Source of the DNA: Ascarosepion bandense
Taxonomy: Eukaryota > Mollusca > Cephalopoda > Sepiida > Sepiidae
DNA: 64,000 nucleotides
NCBI GenBank assembly: GCA_037127315.1
Contig: JBBBDQ010001275.1
Span: forward strand, 799,501 to 863,500
Direction of reading: 5' to 3'
Below are positions 52,346-63,689 of this stretch, in pieces; position 1 is the stretch's first letter; the number at the start of each line of letters is the position of its first letter. The notes beneath the pieces are model-generated. The model saw only the letters and a list, made by a program, of their open reading frames with translations, was not told the DNA's origin and searched no databases. The position numbers and the translations under genes were made by a program.

Positions 52346-53167
52346 ATATAGGGTGAAAAAAATTCATCATTTACAAGGCCACCTAAATGCTTCTGAATTC
52401 TGTCAAACTTGGAAAGTGAGAGTTGGGTAGCTCCAGTCTAGATATGTTAGTGAGATGCTATTTTGGTTTTGACCTGTCTCTTGTAAAGAGAGAATATGGC
52501 AGAGGAAGTCGGCTACTTTAAGTGATGTAAAGATGACACGCAGCATAAGTTATTAGAATTGATTTTTGTAGTTTTTAGTAGTGCATTATTCATAATAAAC
52601 AGCCGCTTTGCTGATGCACGAAGAAAAAGTGTTCTCGAACATTTTTCTGAAAACCATTCGTACCTAATTTTAATTTTATTTACTCTTGTCAGCTTCTAAA
52701 GTGTCACCATACTTAGCTTTCTTGGTGATGACAAATGATGGCTCAAGAAAACCGAACAGAAGCTTGTATGAAATCGCATGGGAACAATTAATTAGCAATT
52801 AGTATTTTCTCAAAATCCCAGACATGATAGTCAATCTTATCTGAATTTACAAAAAAGTATGAAACTTGGAAGTTTCTTTCTGTCTGACTTTCTAAAAGAA
52901 GATATCATTATTTACATTCCGATTACTGTCCCTATTAGTAGGCCTAGCATTGAAATAAATACAATATGGAAGCCATTAATAAGTAAAGAGAAATAACATC
53001 CTTGTTAGTCTCACATATTAATACAAATTAGCGAGTTCAATCCTCATTGGGTACTCCCATGCAGCAATACACCAAAACTATGCACACTTAGTAAATATCC
53101 TCCCAAGAAAAAGGATTCAAAAGGAACCTTTTCAATGCTGAAATTTAAATGAAAACTGTGACAGTAC
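52346..53167. other. Unannotated DNA
   Basis: Nothing recognised. Confidence 0.5.
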
Positions 53168-53680
53168 ATTTTTTTAATCATTTCACCCCAAGCAAAGCAA
53201 TAAAACCACTAAGATACAAGGGGTTACTGAATGTGAGAAACAAAAGAACAATAATTAAAAAGAATAGATCACAATTAACGTAGCATTTATATTTTCAAAA
53301 ATCAATATTGACTGGAAAGCAAAAAGAAGAAACTTATCGTTATATCTCGTCATTTCAGTAGCAAAATTATAACATCTAACTGCCAATCTAGTACTGTGCT
53401 TCATGAAGCTAATTTCTCAAAAAAACAAAGCTTATCAGAACAATTGCCATGAAAATATTTACAGAAAAGGCAGAGGGAAGCTACATTATGACAATGTGAA
53501 AGTGACGGAAACTGCACTGCAGATTCATCTTTGGAGTTTATCAAGAACCTTTAAATATATAGTAGAAATATCAGACCAGATGTGGCAAAAATATTCAATG
53601 CATGGGTGAATGGTAGAATATGTAGAATAGATTCTGGCAAGAAAAATTGTCTGGCACAACACAATGAATCGACTTTCCTA
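53168..53680 (-). mobile_element. LINE-B copy, diverged
   Basis: The reversed tail (ATCATTTCACCCCAAGCAAAG) starts it; AACTGCCAATCTAGTACTGTG corresponds to the LATRS region and AATTGCCATGAAAATATTTAC to the upstream ORF part; the region of the 103-bp unit at 53520-53640 is single copy. Strongly decayed. Confidence 0.6.
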
Positions 53681-53814
53681 GCTGCTGACTAAGCAATTTA
53701 TTCGATATAATCTTTCCACGTCATGTCTTGAGTTTTTCTCCTCAGCTTCATGAATTAATGCGTGCTACCAGATTGATATATAAGTCCCACCCATTTTACT
53801 GTCGAATTGGTTAA

Positions 53815-54075
53815 ATGTAACCATCTCTTATACTCCAACAGTTTCTTTTCTCACACTTCCCGTCTGCGGATTTCCCTTCCATTTCCTTGCTTCCCTGATA
53901 GCTACAATCACCCAACATTTAAATGCGACATCAATTACCATCTTGTCTTATTGAATCCCATCCAACTTTCATTCTTTCTTCAACATCCCTCGTACCCAGT
54001 CTTTTCTTTCACTGTAACCCCCCCCCCCTGTTCACTAGTGGTCGTCCCACCTTGCTTGGGGTGAAATAATTAACA
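53815..54075 (+). mobile_element. LINE-B 3' end
   Basis: The frame reads NSFFSHTSRLRISLPFPCFP, then DSYNHPTFKCDINYHLVL, the ORF end with RLWNSLP changed to RLRISLP. It then reads through a C-run (54020-54029) to the family tail CCACCTTGCTTGGGGTGAAA near 54064. It forms an inverted pair with the copy at 53168-53680. Confidence 0.75.
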
Positions 54076-54254
54076 AAGAAATTTTTAAAAAGTCAACAGA
54101 AAATGTTAGCCTAAAAAGGTGCAAGAAATCACTCTCCTGGTGGTTAGCATCAGCCATGATTTAAATCCGTTATAAAAATTCAAAATATGAAATGAATAAA
54201 TACGAAAAACTGCAGTTAGGTCAGTGTACAAATCAATTATAACAACTTTAGAAT

Positions 54255-54415
54255 AAGTCATATTCTGGGTATGATGATAAACTAAATCCAGCAGCAAGGC
54301 CACTGATTGGGAGGTTTAGAGGAGTGTTGTTTCCAGGTTTGCTCTGACTCAGGGGAACAGCACCTGTTCAGGCCTCGGCTATGGATAAATAGTTAACTCC
54401 CAAACTAGGGTCATT
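54255..54415 (+). repeat. Dispersed repeat R1, copy 2
   Basis: See 50580-50775; shares GGGTATGATGATAAACTAAA, AAGGCCACTGATTGGGAGG and AACAGCACCTGTTCAGGCC. Confidence 0.6.
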
Positions 54416-54860
54416 TAAAAGAACAAGAAAAGTTAGGCTGGGTAGAGTCTTTAGCTTTGGATAGCAACATGTCTAAGAGGAGGAAATCTCTGAAATAAAA
54501 ACCTATACATCTACACTGTGTAAAATTGAATCGGCTGAACTCTCTGATCTTGGTAGGTCACCTACCTAGAGATGGTATCCTAATAAATACACTGAGTTTC
54601 TAGTTTTCTAAATTGGTTGGTGTTAGATTTAATAAAAGGTTGCAATAAGCAAATAAAAGTAAAAAACAGAGCAAAAAAATAATATAAAGCAAGCAAAAAA
54701 TATATGCAAGGTAGATTATCAGTAAGAAGGTGAAGCAACAATAAGATAGCAAAAAGTTCACAAACTAAGAATACAAGAGCAAGTTCAGACAAGCGAATGT
54801 AGCATTCTGACTTCAAAACAAGACAGACCAGGATGGAGTCAGATAAACCTGAAAACTATT
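54416..54860. other. Unannotated DNA
   Basis: Nothing recognised. Confidence 0.5.
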
Positions 54861-55440
54861 TTATAGTTGTGGCAAAATAAACTTTAAAACAGCAACAAGC
54901 GAGCGAGTTGTGGCTCTCCCAGCGGGTATTCCAATCCAGTTGTTCCTTCTCAAGTTCTTTCTCAAATTCTCACTAACAGACATTTCAGCTGCTAACTGTG
55001 AACGTTGATCTCGAATCTGTCTACTGGGAAAAAATTCCTTGCTTTTATATCTGTACTTATACCCATAATCCTTTTGCGTCTTCCTGTGATCCCATAATGC
55101 ATTGCATTTTTTAGTGTATAAAAATGCAATGCAAGTCCCCACTTCATTCTTTTATGATATTTGGCCGAGGATGGATTACGGTAGAGCGGTAAGTGCTTTT
55201 TCTCCTTCATTTTAACTGCAGTAGTTTTACATGCAAAGCAAATACGGGCTCGTTTTTGGCGGGGACAAGGCAAGTTGCAAACAGTAGTGCTAGTCCCAGG
55301 TTGTATTTCATGTCTGCCACAATAGTCCAAGAAAAAATTGCAGCATGCATTTCTATGCTTCTGTCTATAAATTGAGGAGGGATAACTGTTTCACAGTCAT
55401 TCTCTATTGTGGAGTAAATTTCACCCGCCAGTGATACAAA
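54861..55440 (-). other. Unexplained protein-like tract
   Basis: Less AT-rich DNA with more CG than its surroundings. Minus-strand frames overlap: 55330-54992 (112 codons, with TVCNLPCPRQKRARICFACK and YHKRMKWGLALHFY) and 55142-54861 (SQLAAEMSVSENLRKNLRRN and IGIPAGRATTRSLVAVLKF). A third frame upstream gives IENDCETVIPPQFIDRSIEM. It may be a decayed transposase or pseudogene with frameshifts; I cannot name a family. Confidence 0.3.
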
Positions 55441-55754
55441 TGAACTAGTCTAGACAATTAAATAAAGAATTTGTATGAGACTAAAAATCATATTTGTGTC
55501 TGTCTTACAGACGTCAGAGCATCTGTTCTAAGCAAGACTAATAATATAATTACTAGAAAGTGGGTTATAACAGCAGCAACGAGGATCGAAACTGATATAT
55601 CCCGGGAGGGGATAATCAGGGAAAAGAATAGTGCAAGAATAATACTTAACACTGAAGATGGATTATAAGAGATTTATTATACCACAGTACAATAAACCAA
55701 TAGACATACAAGAACACCAACGAATAGTAACAGGTATAACAATCAAGTAGAAAA

Positions 55755-55835
55755 TGTCTGTCTAGTGATGTATGCTGCCGTCTAGTGAAGAATGCTTCTG
55801 TCTAGTGACATATACTGCCATCTAGTGATGTATGC
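55755..55835. repeat. Minisatellite, 4 units of exactly 20 bp
   Basis: TCTAGTGA recurs at 55761, 55781, 55801 and 55821 within CTGTCTAGTGATGTATGCTG-like units. It lies about 600 bp upstream of the gypsy relic and could belong to its 5' region. Confidence 0.85.
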
Positions 55836-56425
55836 CCTTAGTTCGCTCTAGTCACAGTCTTTTATAGACTGGACCATATCCATTTCTGGGTAAGATAAGA
55901 TATTCCTCTACAACAGAAACTCATATGGAATTATAAAGATATTGAAAATCATACTGAGTGATAACAAGTAGGGAAAAAGATACTTTTTGCTTTGGTGTAC
56001 AGGATATCAATGACAAAAGTTTTGAACCACATAGGCTTGAATATTTCTCATTTTATGTAGGAAAAATAAAAATACTCTTTTGCAAATTTGGAGGGAATAT
56101 TATCTACAGTAGCAAAAAAATCAACCGCAACAGCAACATCAGCTAATGGAAATAATGGCCATATTTGAATTTACATACAATCCAGATAATGGAATTACCT
56201 TTTCTGCTTATTTTTGAAGATACAAGTAAATTTTCCGAAAAGAATGCAGCAACTGGGAAGAAAAATGAGACAATGGTTGAGAAAGTTATTTCTGGTACAA
56301 AATGAAAACCAGTGAAACTTTGTACGATCAAAAAATCAAAAGAAATATAGTTTGAAAAAAAAAACAGACATTCTGACAAAGATTTTTAGTAATAAAGCTC
56401 TTTATTCAACATTTGTTATAAATGT
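55836..56425. other. Unannotated DNA upstream of gypsy relic
   Basis: No LTR pair or primer-binding site could be demonstrated; the 5' part of the element may lie here. Confidence 0.4.
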
Positions 56426-57129
56426 ATGAATCTGACAAAAAGAGAAAATGATGATTTTGTCACTTATGATAGAATGATTAACAAAGAATGCGAAAATCCG
56501 AGACTACATGAACTAATTCCAGATATGTTTAAAGATTTCATTTTCATTCAGAGGTTAAAGGCAAAAAAATATGAAGAAATACAGGCAAGAATTCTAAGAA
56601 AACTTGAAGAGAATAATAAACTTACACTACAGGAAATATTAGATGAATGCCAGAGAATTTTAAATCTCAGATATGATGCCAAAGGAATTCAGGAAAAAGA
56701 AAGTACATATGTACAAACAAAAAAAAAAATTGCAAAAACAGTAATTAATCTGTGTTTCAGATATGGAATGTGCTATCTTGGAGATGATCATCCCTTTAAA
56801 AATTCAAAATGCTACAAGTGTGGTAAAGTATAACATATAAAGTCACACTGTAAAACTAAACCAAGAAGAGATTCTCGCAGGAAAAAATTCGTACACAGCT
56901 TTGCAATGAAAACAAAATTATCACAGAAAACCAAAGAAAATTTGTGTATGTAAAAATTTATAAGGTGGATGTGAAAATTCAACTAGACACCAGTAGTGAT
57001 ATCCCAATAATCAATAAATCCACATGGAAAGAAACGGGAAAACCCATATTAAGAAGGACTTCAAAAGCCCTTAGTACTTTCTCAGGTGAGAAATTATCTT
57101 TTATTAGAAAAATGACTTGTAATGTCTAA
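56426..57129 (+). pseudogene. Gypsy gag-protease pseudogene
   Basis: The gag frame contains ENPRLHELIPDMFKDFIFIQ and LTLQEILDECQRILNLRYDA. The nucleocapsid zinc knuckle reads CYKCGKV, then a stop at about 56832, then HIKSHC: the stop stands where the family has Gly, so the knuckle itself is broken by the nonsense codon. The protease (from 56944) has VDVKIQLDTSSDIPIINKST, with the active-site D-T-G changed to D-T-S. Confidence 0.7.
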
Positions 57130-57299
57130 TTCCATAACAAGCGTATAAGAGCAAAGGCTTATATGCAAAAAAATACAACAAACTTATTCAGAACTGACTG
57201 GATGAAACTGTTTGAGCGTTGGAAATTTTCTTTCAATGCTTATTGCAAAAATTTAAGTGGACAAGTAACCAATTTAAAAAAACTGAAAATTTAAAGGAA

Positions 57300-58480
57300 T
57301 AATTGAAAAAAATATTTTCCAAATGTTCTGTCAAATGAGTCGGGTTGGTGTTTCAAATTCAAAGCAAAATTTCAAGTGAAAAACAGTTCGATGCCAGTAT
57401 TCAAACTGAAATGGAGTGTACTATTTCACAACATTGGATCAAGTCGACAAAGAATTAAACAAACTTGAAAAGGTATAATAGTGAAGATTTAATCATTCAA
57501 AATGGACGGCACCAGTAGTGGATATAAAGAAAAATGTGTATGTGCTGATTTCTTGAAAGGGTTAAACATGTGTAGAGACGCCCATAACCACTCATTACCA
57601 AGTCCAGAGGAAATTTTTGTTAAGTTAAATGGGGGAAATTTTTTTGAAGTCTGATCTTTCTGAAGCGTATTTACAAATACAGGGTGAAGGAGAATATGTT
57701 CAGAATTAATAACCCTAAATACCCACAATCAATTGGACAAATTCAACCAAAATTTTTTTCAATGAAAATAGATCTAGCTATATTTCAACAATCTACGGAT
57801 GCCATGCTTGCAGATGGTGATTTCAGTTATTTATCTGGATGATATATTAATTAAAAGTCTATCTAAAAAACAAAATATCATGCACGTGAAAACAGCTTTT
57901 TAAAAATAATAGAGTATGGTTTCAAACTCAGTTAGGAAAAGTTCGAATTGTTATTTCCTAAAATTATGTACCTAAAACAAATCATTGACAAATATGGCTG
58001 TCATTCAAATCCACCATGGGTAAGTGAAATTAAGAATATGCTTCCCCTAGCAAATGTTACTAGGTTACAAGCATTCCTGTGACTAGCAAACTACTATCAA
58101 ATTTATGTACCTAACATGCAGAATTTGAGAGCCTAAAAAAAAGGGTGTAATGTAGAAATGGACTGAGTGTCAGAAGATGTTTGAAGAAATAAAAAAAATA
58201 CTAACATCAGACTTCTCATTAGCATACTACGATCCAAAAGCAGTAATTGTATTGGCTTCAGAGGCTTGTGATTATGGAAGAGGAGCAGTAAGACAGTAAT
58301 ATAAAAGCCATTTGCTAGTAGTAGCAGAAAAAAACTACAGCCAGATAAAAAAGAGGTGTTAGCAATAATATTTGAACTGAAAAAATTTCACAAATGGATA
58401 CATAGGAGTTTTTGTTTACAGACAGACCAGAGATATCTATTATCAATTTATGGTTTGTAAAAAGGAATTTCTATACACAC
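57300..58480 (+). pseudogene. Gypsy reverse transcriptase / RNase H pseudogene
   Basis: Blocks in several frames: FKAKFQVKNSSMPVFKLKW near 57355-57415, CVCADFLKGLNMCRD and HSLPSPEEIFVKLNGG near 57540-57635, YLDDILIKSLSKKQN near 57830-57880 (the Y-L-D-D catalytic motif is intact), then MFEEIKKILTSDFSLAYYDP and VLASEACDYGRGAV near 58175-58285 (RNase H start), HKWIHRSFCLQTD near 58390-58430. Order and spacing fit the family. Inactive because of stops and shifts. Confidence 0.7.
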
Positions 58481-58552
58481 AGGGAACAGATTACAAAGCT
58501 GGTGTAGCATCTTATTAAATTACGATTTTAGAATAGAATAGCAACCAGCCAA

Positions 58553-59500
58553 AATATTGGGGTGTGTGGTTGGGTTATCAAGACTGATACCAAAAAATAC
58601 TGAACCATTTGAGGACAATGTTATTTCAGTTTTAAAAAGTAAAATAGAAATTAAAAATATATTATGCATTGTAGAATGCAAACTACCAGTTACACTGGAA
58701 GAAATAAAAGCTGAACGGGACATGTTTATTTCAAATATAAAAAGAAAATGCCTAAAAGAAAGTAAGAAATGTAAATGTTTTATAGAGAAAAATTCGGACT
58801 TGAATACTTATTTGTTATGTGACGGACTACTAATGTTTCCACAAAGAGTAGTAATACCTGTCATATTACAAAAGTGGATATTAAATGAATTTCATGGTAG
58901 AATTTCAAGGATGAAATCTCTTATAAAAAGTTCAGTATAATCGACCAAAATGGATCAAGATATTGAAAAATTTGTAAAAAATATACTGAACCATTTGATG
59001 ACAATGTTATTGCAGCTTTAAAAAGTGAAATGGCGATAAAAAATATATATTATGCATTGTAGAATGCAAACTTCCAGTTACCCTGGAAGAAATAAAAGCA
59101 GAATGAGACATGTTTATTTCAAATATAAAAAAATTAGAACCTGCAATTGGTTTATTAAGATTAATACCAAAAAATACTGAACCATTGGAAGATACTGTGA
59201 TTGCAGCTTTAAAAAGTAAAATAGAAATTAAAAATCTATTATGCATTGTAGAATGCAAACTACGAGTTACCCTGGAAGAAATAAAAGTAAAAGCAAAACA
59301 AGACATGTTTAATGCAGAAATAAAAAATTAACTCAAAGAAATTAAGAAAGAATGCAATCCAGACTTGAATGCATATTCTTTACATGAGAGACCGTTGATA
59401 TTCACATAGAGTTTTTTGTAATATCTAGCAAATTACAAAAGTGGATATTAAATTAATTTTCTAGCAGATATCCAGGCATTTCAAGAATGAAATCTCTTAT
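58553..59500 (+). repeat. Tandem triplication inside the gypsy relic
   Basis: The coding motif LIPKNTEPFED, followed by LKSKIEIKN and ECKLPVTLEEIK, occurs at 58577-58690 and 59158-59280; the segment from NHLMT-like (TGAACCATTTGATGACAATG) through the same LEEIK region occurs a third time at 58988-59103. A downstream motif (ILQKWILNEFHG at 58861-58900) has a decayed second copy at 59425-59470. So the unit has been copied to about three partial copies. Confidence 0.75.
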
Positions 59501-59505
59501 ATGTA

Positions 59506-59762
59506 TCAGTCAGTCAGTGAAGTGCCATAGGTGATACACGCTTGTGCGATTATGTCTCAAAAGAGATATGACTGACTGGGCAGCAGGTTATCCCACAGTA
59601 GGATGCCATTACTTTTTGCAGTAGCCTGGTTGCCAGCCAAGGCTATAGAACCCAATCTGTCCTGTTATTTAACCCATAACTAGAGTGAAGAGCGGGATTA
59701 ATACCTTTCCCAAGGGTATTTGCGTGTAAGTGAATGCAAGGAATTCAACTATAATCCGAACC
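59506..59762 (-). mobile_element. SINE-1 copy inserted in the gypsy integrase region
   Basis: The plus strand shows CAGTCAGTCAGTGAAGTGCC (reversed tail) at 59506 and AGGAATTCAACTATAATCCG (reversed head) at the right. The flanks TATGTAT (59500-59506) and TATGCAT (59763-59769) look like a target-site duplication with one change. Coding sequence related to gypsy integrase resumes straight after it. Confidence 0.85.
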
Positions 59763-59880
59763 TATGCATACTGGACCAAAATAGACTAAGACACCAAAAT
59801 AGTAGTAAAAGCCTATAGAGGTTGTGCTCAGGTAGCAAAATCACCGACAACAAAATTACAAACTTGTGTAATATATTACC
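59763..59880 (+). pseudogene. Gypsy integrase fragment after the SINE
   Basis: YWTKID, then KIVVKAYRGCAQVAKSPTTK, corresponds to the integrase zinc-domain end (W-P-x-M, C-x-x-C-x-x-x-K) with one Cys changed to Tyr. It continues the frame that was interrupted at about 59505. Confidence 0.55.
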
Positions 59881-60244
59881 TTGAACATCAGAAGTAACTG
59901 ACAGGTACATCCGGTCGTGGGTGTGGTCAGCAAAGAACAAGTTTAGTTAATAGATATATCTGGCCATGGATGATGTCAACAAGTGCAACAATAAAACAAA
60001 AAACACAAACTAACATTGGCTTGAAAGGCAATGGCCAGTAAAGATATGATTGACAGATACATTCGGCCAATAAAAATCTATCAAGGACGAGGGTGGTTGA
60101 CAGATATATCCAGCTGTAATGTCAACAAAGTGACAACCCCCAAAAAAGGAAAAATGTGTGGGAGTTTTATGACTATATAAAGTCTAGAATTTTTGGCTGC
60201 AGACAGAGAACTCCCACTTGTTTCCAACTCCTGACGGCCACCTT
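59881..60244. other. Unannotated DNA, possibly the gypsy 3' region
   Basis: Contains three imperfect repeats of TGACAGATACATYCGG (59898-60100) and a TATA-like CTATATAAAGTCTAG at 60173, as an LTR might. Not proven. Confidence 0.35.
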
Positions 60245-60310
60245 ATGTGTGTGACTCTCTTTCGAGACATGATCGCCCAAGCGTGTATCACGTATGGCAC
60301 TTGACTGAAC
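60245..60310 (+). mobile_element. SINE-1 3' fragment
   Basis: TCTCTTTCGAGACATGATCG and CGTATGGCACTTGACTGA only; the 5' two thirds are absent. Confidence 0.65.
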
Positions 60311-62059
60311 AACAAATCTGTATATTTATTTTAATCGTTTTTACTTTCAGTCTTTCGGGAAGGTGGGGATAATATTATTAATATAATTATTATTATTATT
60401 ATTTAGTTAATAATTTTATTTATCTTCTCGTGGGTAATTTAGGAATTTTAACTTTAAAAACGACAATTTTGTATCATGTATATACATGTACATATCGATG
60501 TATTTTTTGTTAATATTTGTGATTTTAAATTTTCGTGTAATCTCTTTTTTTCTCGGGGGGAGGGGGAATTATTTGTCTTCTAATTTTAGATTGAAGTTCG
60601 TATTTAATTATATTAAATGAAAATTTTTTTCGACTGCTTGAAAAACCCAACTTACCCGAACGCTTATGGACTCTTCTTGTGTGTTTCCTGCCAGTATTAA
60701 ACACAAGTTGGCTTAGGAAAATAAATCAGTGTCGTATAGCATAGAACAGAAGGAGAGTGTGTCGGAGTCTGATCAGCTCTGACGGGGTCAACTCAGCGAG
60801 GGTAGTATGATGTTGCAAGACCCGAAACTGCCCAGTGACCTGAGTAACGTCCGTCACTAACGACATCCTCCTGCACGACAGAATGTGCGTATTTTCGAAG
60901 AAAGCAAGTTACAACATTCCCACAATCGAATAATCTGATTAGCTAGGTCTAAGATAGCAAGTGTTGACCAGTCTCATGAGCCTTGCATCAAAATTGTCCA
61001 TTGTGGATAATAAATTGTCCTTCTCACAAATAAATTTATAACAACAGCTTAAATTCACATTTTGCAATGACTAACTTATTGAAAAGAAAATCAAGAGTTG
61101 TTTATGGATAAATACTGGTTGTGTAGATATCTTCTTGTTTCATCAGGTTTCTTTCCATTCCATTCATAGATCTTTTGGTAGAAAATCAATGGTGCTTTAA
61201 GAAAACAAGAGGAATTGTGCACACCATAGGCAAGCAGTATAAGCAATCATTAATAAACAGATTGGTTTTTAGTAACTAATCACTTGGTAACTTCTTTTTT
61301 TTTCTCTTTTTTTTTTGTACAAACTGTCTGCTTCTTCCATTATAACAAATTGGTACTGATAGCTTTCCTGTTATGTCATATTTATGAAGAAAGAATTAAT
61401 TATAAATGCTACAGTTTTATTCTTTAGGGCTTCTCTTTTATTTTTATCCTTGGCTTCTTTCCATTTATTTAATTATCTAGAACTGTTAATAAGAATTGTT
61501 ATCTTTGCAACGTTATCTTTGTCTTTAAGCAAAAGAATTTTTCTCGCCAGAAAAATCCGTCAACTTTTCCGCTGAAAAATACACTCAAACTCAAGCAATG
61601 AGGAGAGGATTGCATTTTAAGAGATTCATTATTAGCCAATATTTAACCTCAAGAGATTTACTGGCAAGAAAATATTTATATATGCTTTGATTATACCAAG
61701 AATTATTTCTTGAGAAAAAGATCCATTTTTCATTTAAAGAAAGAAGCTGTTGTTTTTTCCATTCTCAGGCAAATTATTCCATACAAGGAATTATCTATCC
61801 TGAACTCTTAGGTTGTGCAAATAATCATGTCTAATCTTAGTATCAAAATTTATCTCTGAATTAATGCATTTAATGAGTATTTAAATCAGTCAAGGTACAG
61901 ACACTGAACATCTATACATTTCTACCATCAAATTACAAGGTTATTTACGCATTTATGATAAAATCTCTAAAAATTTGGATGCCAAAAAATTCTTTGAATG
62001 CACTTTTTTGCATTTCTTTTCCACCAGAACAGTTTTTGGCTTAAAAAAAATTATCAGGA
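60311..62059. other. Mostly unannotated DNA with one less AT-rich block
   Basis: 60640-60900 has many CG dinucleotides and the inverted sequences GGGGTC (60785) and GACCC (60820). Beyond that, AT-rich DNA without recognised features. Confidence 0.4.
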
Positions 62060-62368
62060 TAATAGAGAAAGTGGTAGTCAGTTGGCAGGACATCAGGGAA
62101 ATATGGGGTGCTCAAATCCCATGTCAGTGAGCTTCTATAGTGTCACCATGGTAATGTGTGGTCAAGCATTGAATTGGACCTCATCAATTAAGCATTGACG
62201 GTCACATTTGTTTAACTGAATGTACATTTCATGCAGTTGGTGACAGTAAACTCTGGCTAGATCCCAGAAAGTTGCAACGGATAACGCCAATGGCAGATTA
62301 CCGTGATCTGCTACAGGTGCAACTTCAGAATGTGTTTGGGTGTTAGAATCAAATATAGGCTCATTTAC
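62060..62368. other. Possible tRNA-like SINE remnant
   Basis: GGTGCTCAAATCCCATG near 62107 is B-box-like and AGTTGGCAGGACATCAGGG lies upstream. The minus-strand frame 62371-62162 (with SEVAPVADHGNLPLALSV) is open but of unknown meaning. Weak. Confidence 0.25.
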
Positions 62369-62369
62369 C

Positions 62370-62660
62370 AATTACTACTGGACAAAACGAGTAATAATTA
62401 TTAATAACTGCTGCCAATAATCCAAGAAAAATATGTAAATTTACCAATTATTATAGGACAGAAGTATCAATATTTATTAATAAGTATGATCCAAATAAAA
62501 AATGAAAAATATTACCAATTATTATAGGACAAAGGTAAGAATATGTATTAATAAATATTGCCTATGATCCAAATAAAAATAAGCAAATTTACTAATTATT
62601 ATTGGACTGAGGTATTAATATTTATTAATGTGTTATCAATAATAAAAATCAAAAACCTTT
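62370..62660. repeat. Minisatellite, about 4 units of 65-75 bp
   Basis: Units contain TTTACCAATTATTATAGGAC then AATATTTATTAATAA and TGATCCAAATAAAAA. Starts near 62368, 62443, 62507 and 62583. Two related units occur at 12395-12545. Confidence 0.8.
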
Positions 62661-63389
62661 CGGCCTCCAGTCCTCTGTTGTACCACTTCAGTTGTGTACT
62701 TGCAAAAGCAGGATATAAAAAATCTTGGTCTCTTTCTAGCCAATCATTTATCACAACCAAGAAACAAAAGACAAGCATTCATGTTCATCCATTTTCCACA
62801 TCGATCAATATCTTTACATGTTTGAAATTCAAATATTTCTCTTACCATTTTTTTTTTAATTTTATTTACAACCCTCAAGGGAAGTGGATATGAATATCCC
62901 CATCCATCTTGTCAACTTTTGGGGGAAATGTGTTAAAAGGTTCGTTGCATTTGAAAAAAAAAAAAAGCTTTGAAATTATATTTCAACGTTATCTATTTTT
63001 TAACACGTTTTATTCAGTTGAGTCTGATGGAAATGTTAGTTAAAAGGCAACCTTACTTGTTTTATCTCATTATCTTCTCAGACTCTTTCTTGTTCGGTAT
63101 TAGCACCGCCGTAGTATGGCTAGCCGGTCTGTAGATTCCAATCCTGTTTGGAATAACAGAAAAAACACCCCCCTCCACACATTTATAGACAAATCATACA
63201 AATACATGCTGGAATTTCATCCTAACCAATAAAATGTATCACTTCTTGGTATCATTTGCCAGATAGTATTTTGTTTTCAAGTCAGAACATCACAATCACT
63301 TGACTGTATCCCTTTGTGAATACTGTTCTTACTTTTTCAATTTTCGTTTGTTGGGTATTTTTACCAGTTACACTTAAACATGGATGTGT
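62661..63389. other. Unannotated DNA
   Basis: 63100-63165 is less AT-rich (ACCGCCGTAGTATGGCTAGC) but not assigned. Confidence 0.45.
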
Positions 63390-63685
63390 GTTGTGGTGCA
63401 GTAGAAATCAGCTTGGAACAAGAAATCGGAGAGCCGAGTTCAAATTTAAGTTGAATTCACTTATGCACAAATGCAATTGGGATAAATAAGAATCCATCTC
63501 TTCTCCCTCCAGCAATGGACTAAATAGCAGAATAGATTAGGTTCTATAGTCTTGGCTGGTAACAAGTCTACTGCAGAAAGTAATGGCAACCTACAGCAGG
63601 AAAATTTTCAGCCCAGTCATTCATGTCTCTTTTGAGACATGATTGCCTAAACATGTATTACACATGGCACTTAACTGACTGACAT
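63390..63685 (+). mobile_element. SINE-1 copy
   Basis: Head GTTGTGGTGCAGTAGAAATC, then GAGCCGAGTTCAAATTTAAG; body CTGGTAACAAGTCTACTGCA; GTCTCTTTTGAGACATGATT hairpin; ends GGCACTTAACTGACTGAC. Confidence 0.85.
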
Positions 63686-63689
63686 TTAA

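Larger units (their letters stand above)
56426..59880 (+). mobile_element. Mag-like Ty3/gypsy retrotransposon relic with nested SINE
   Basis: In order: gag/nucleocapsid (56426-56880), protease (about 56950-57120), reverse transcriptase (57300-57860), RNase H (about 58160-58480), an integrase-proximal region (58553-59500) containing a triplicated segment, SINE-1 inserted at 59506-59762, and resumed integrase-like sequence (59763-59870). Every part has stops. No LTRs were recognised. It is related to the minus-strand relic at 37060-38880. Confidence 0.75.

Noticed and set aside
54992..55330. Cys-rich 112-codon frame as a zinc-finger or piggyBac C-terminus
   Set aside because: The cysteine spacing does not fit either family; left as unexplained.
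57489..57728. 79-codon minus-strand frame
   Set aside because: Antisense to the gypsy reverse-transcriptase region.
61135..61160. CCTGATGAAACAAGAAG on the minus strand as a hammerhead
   Set aside because: No stem II and no GAAA at the required place.
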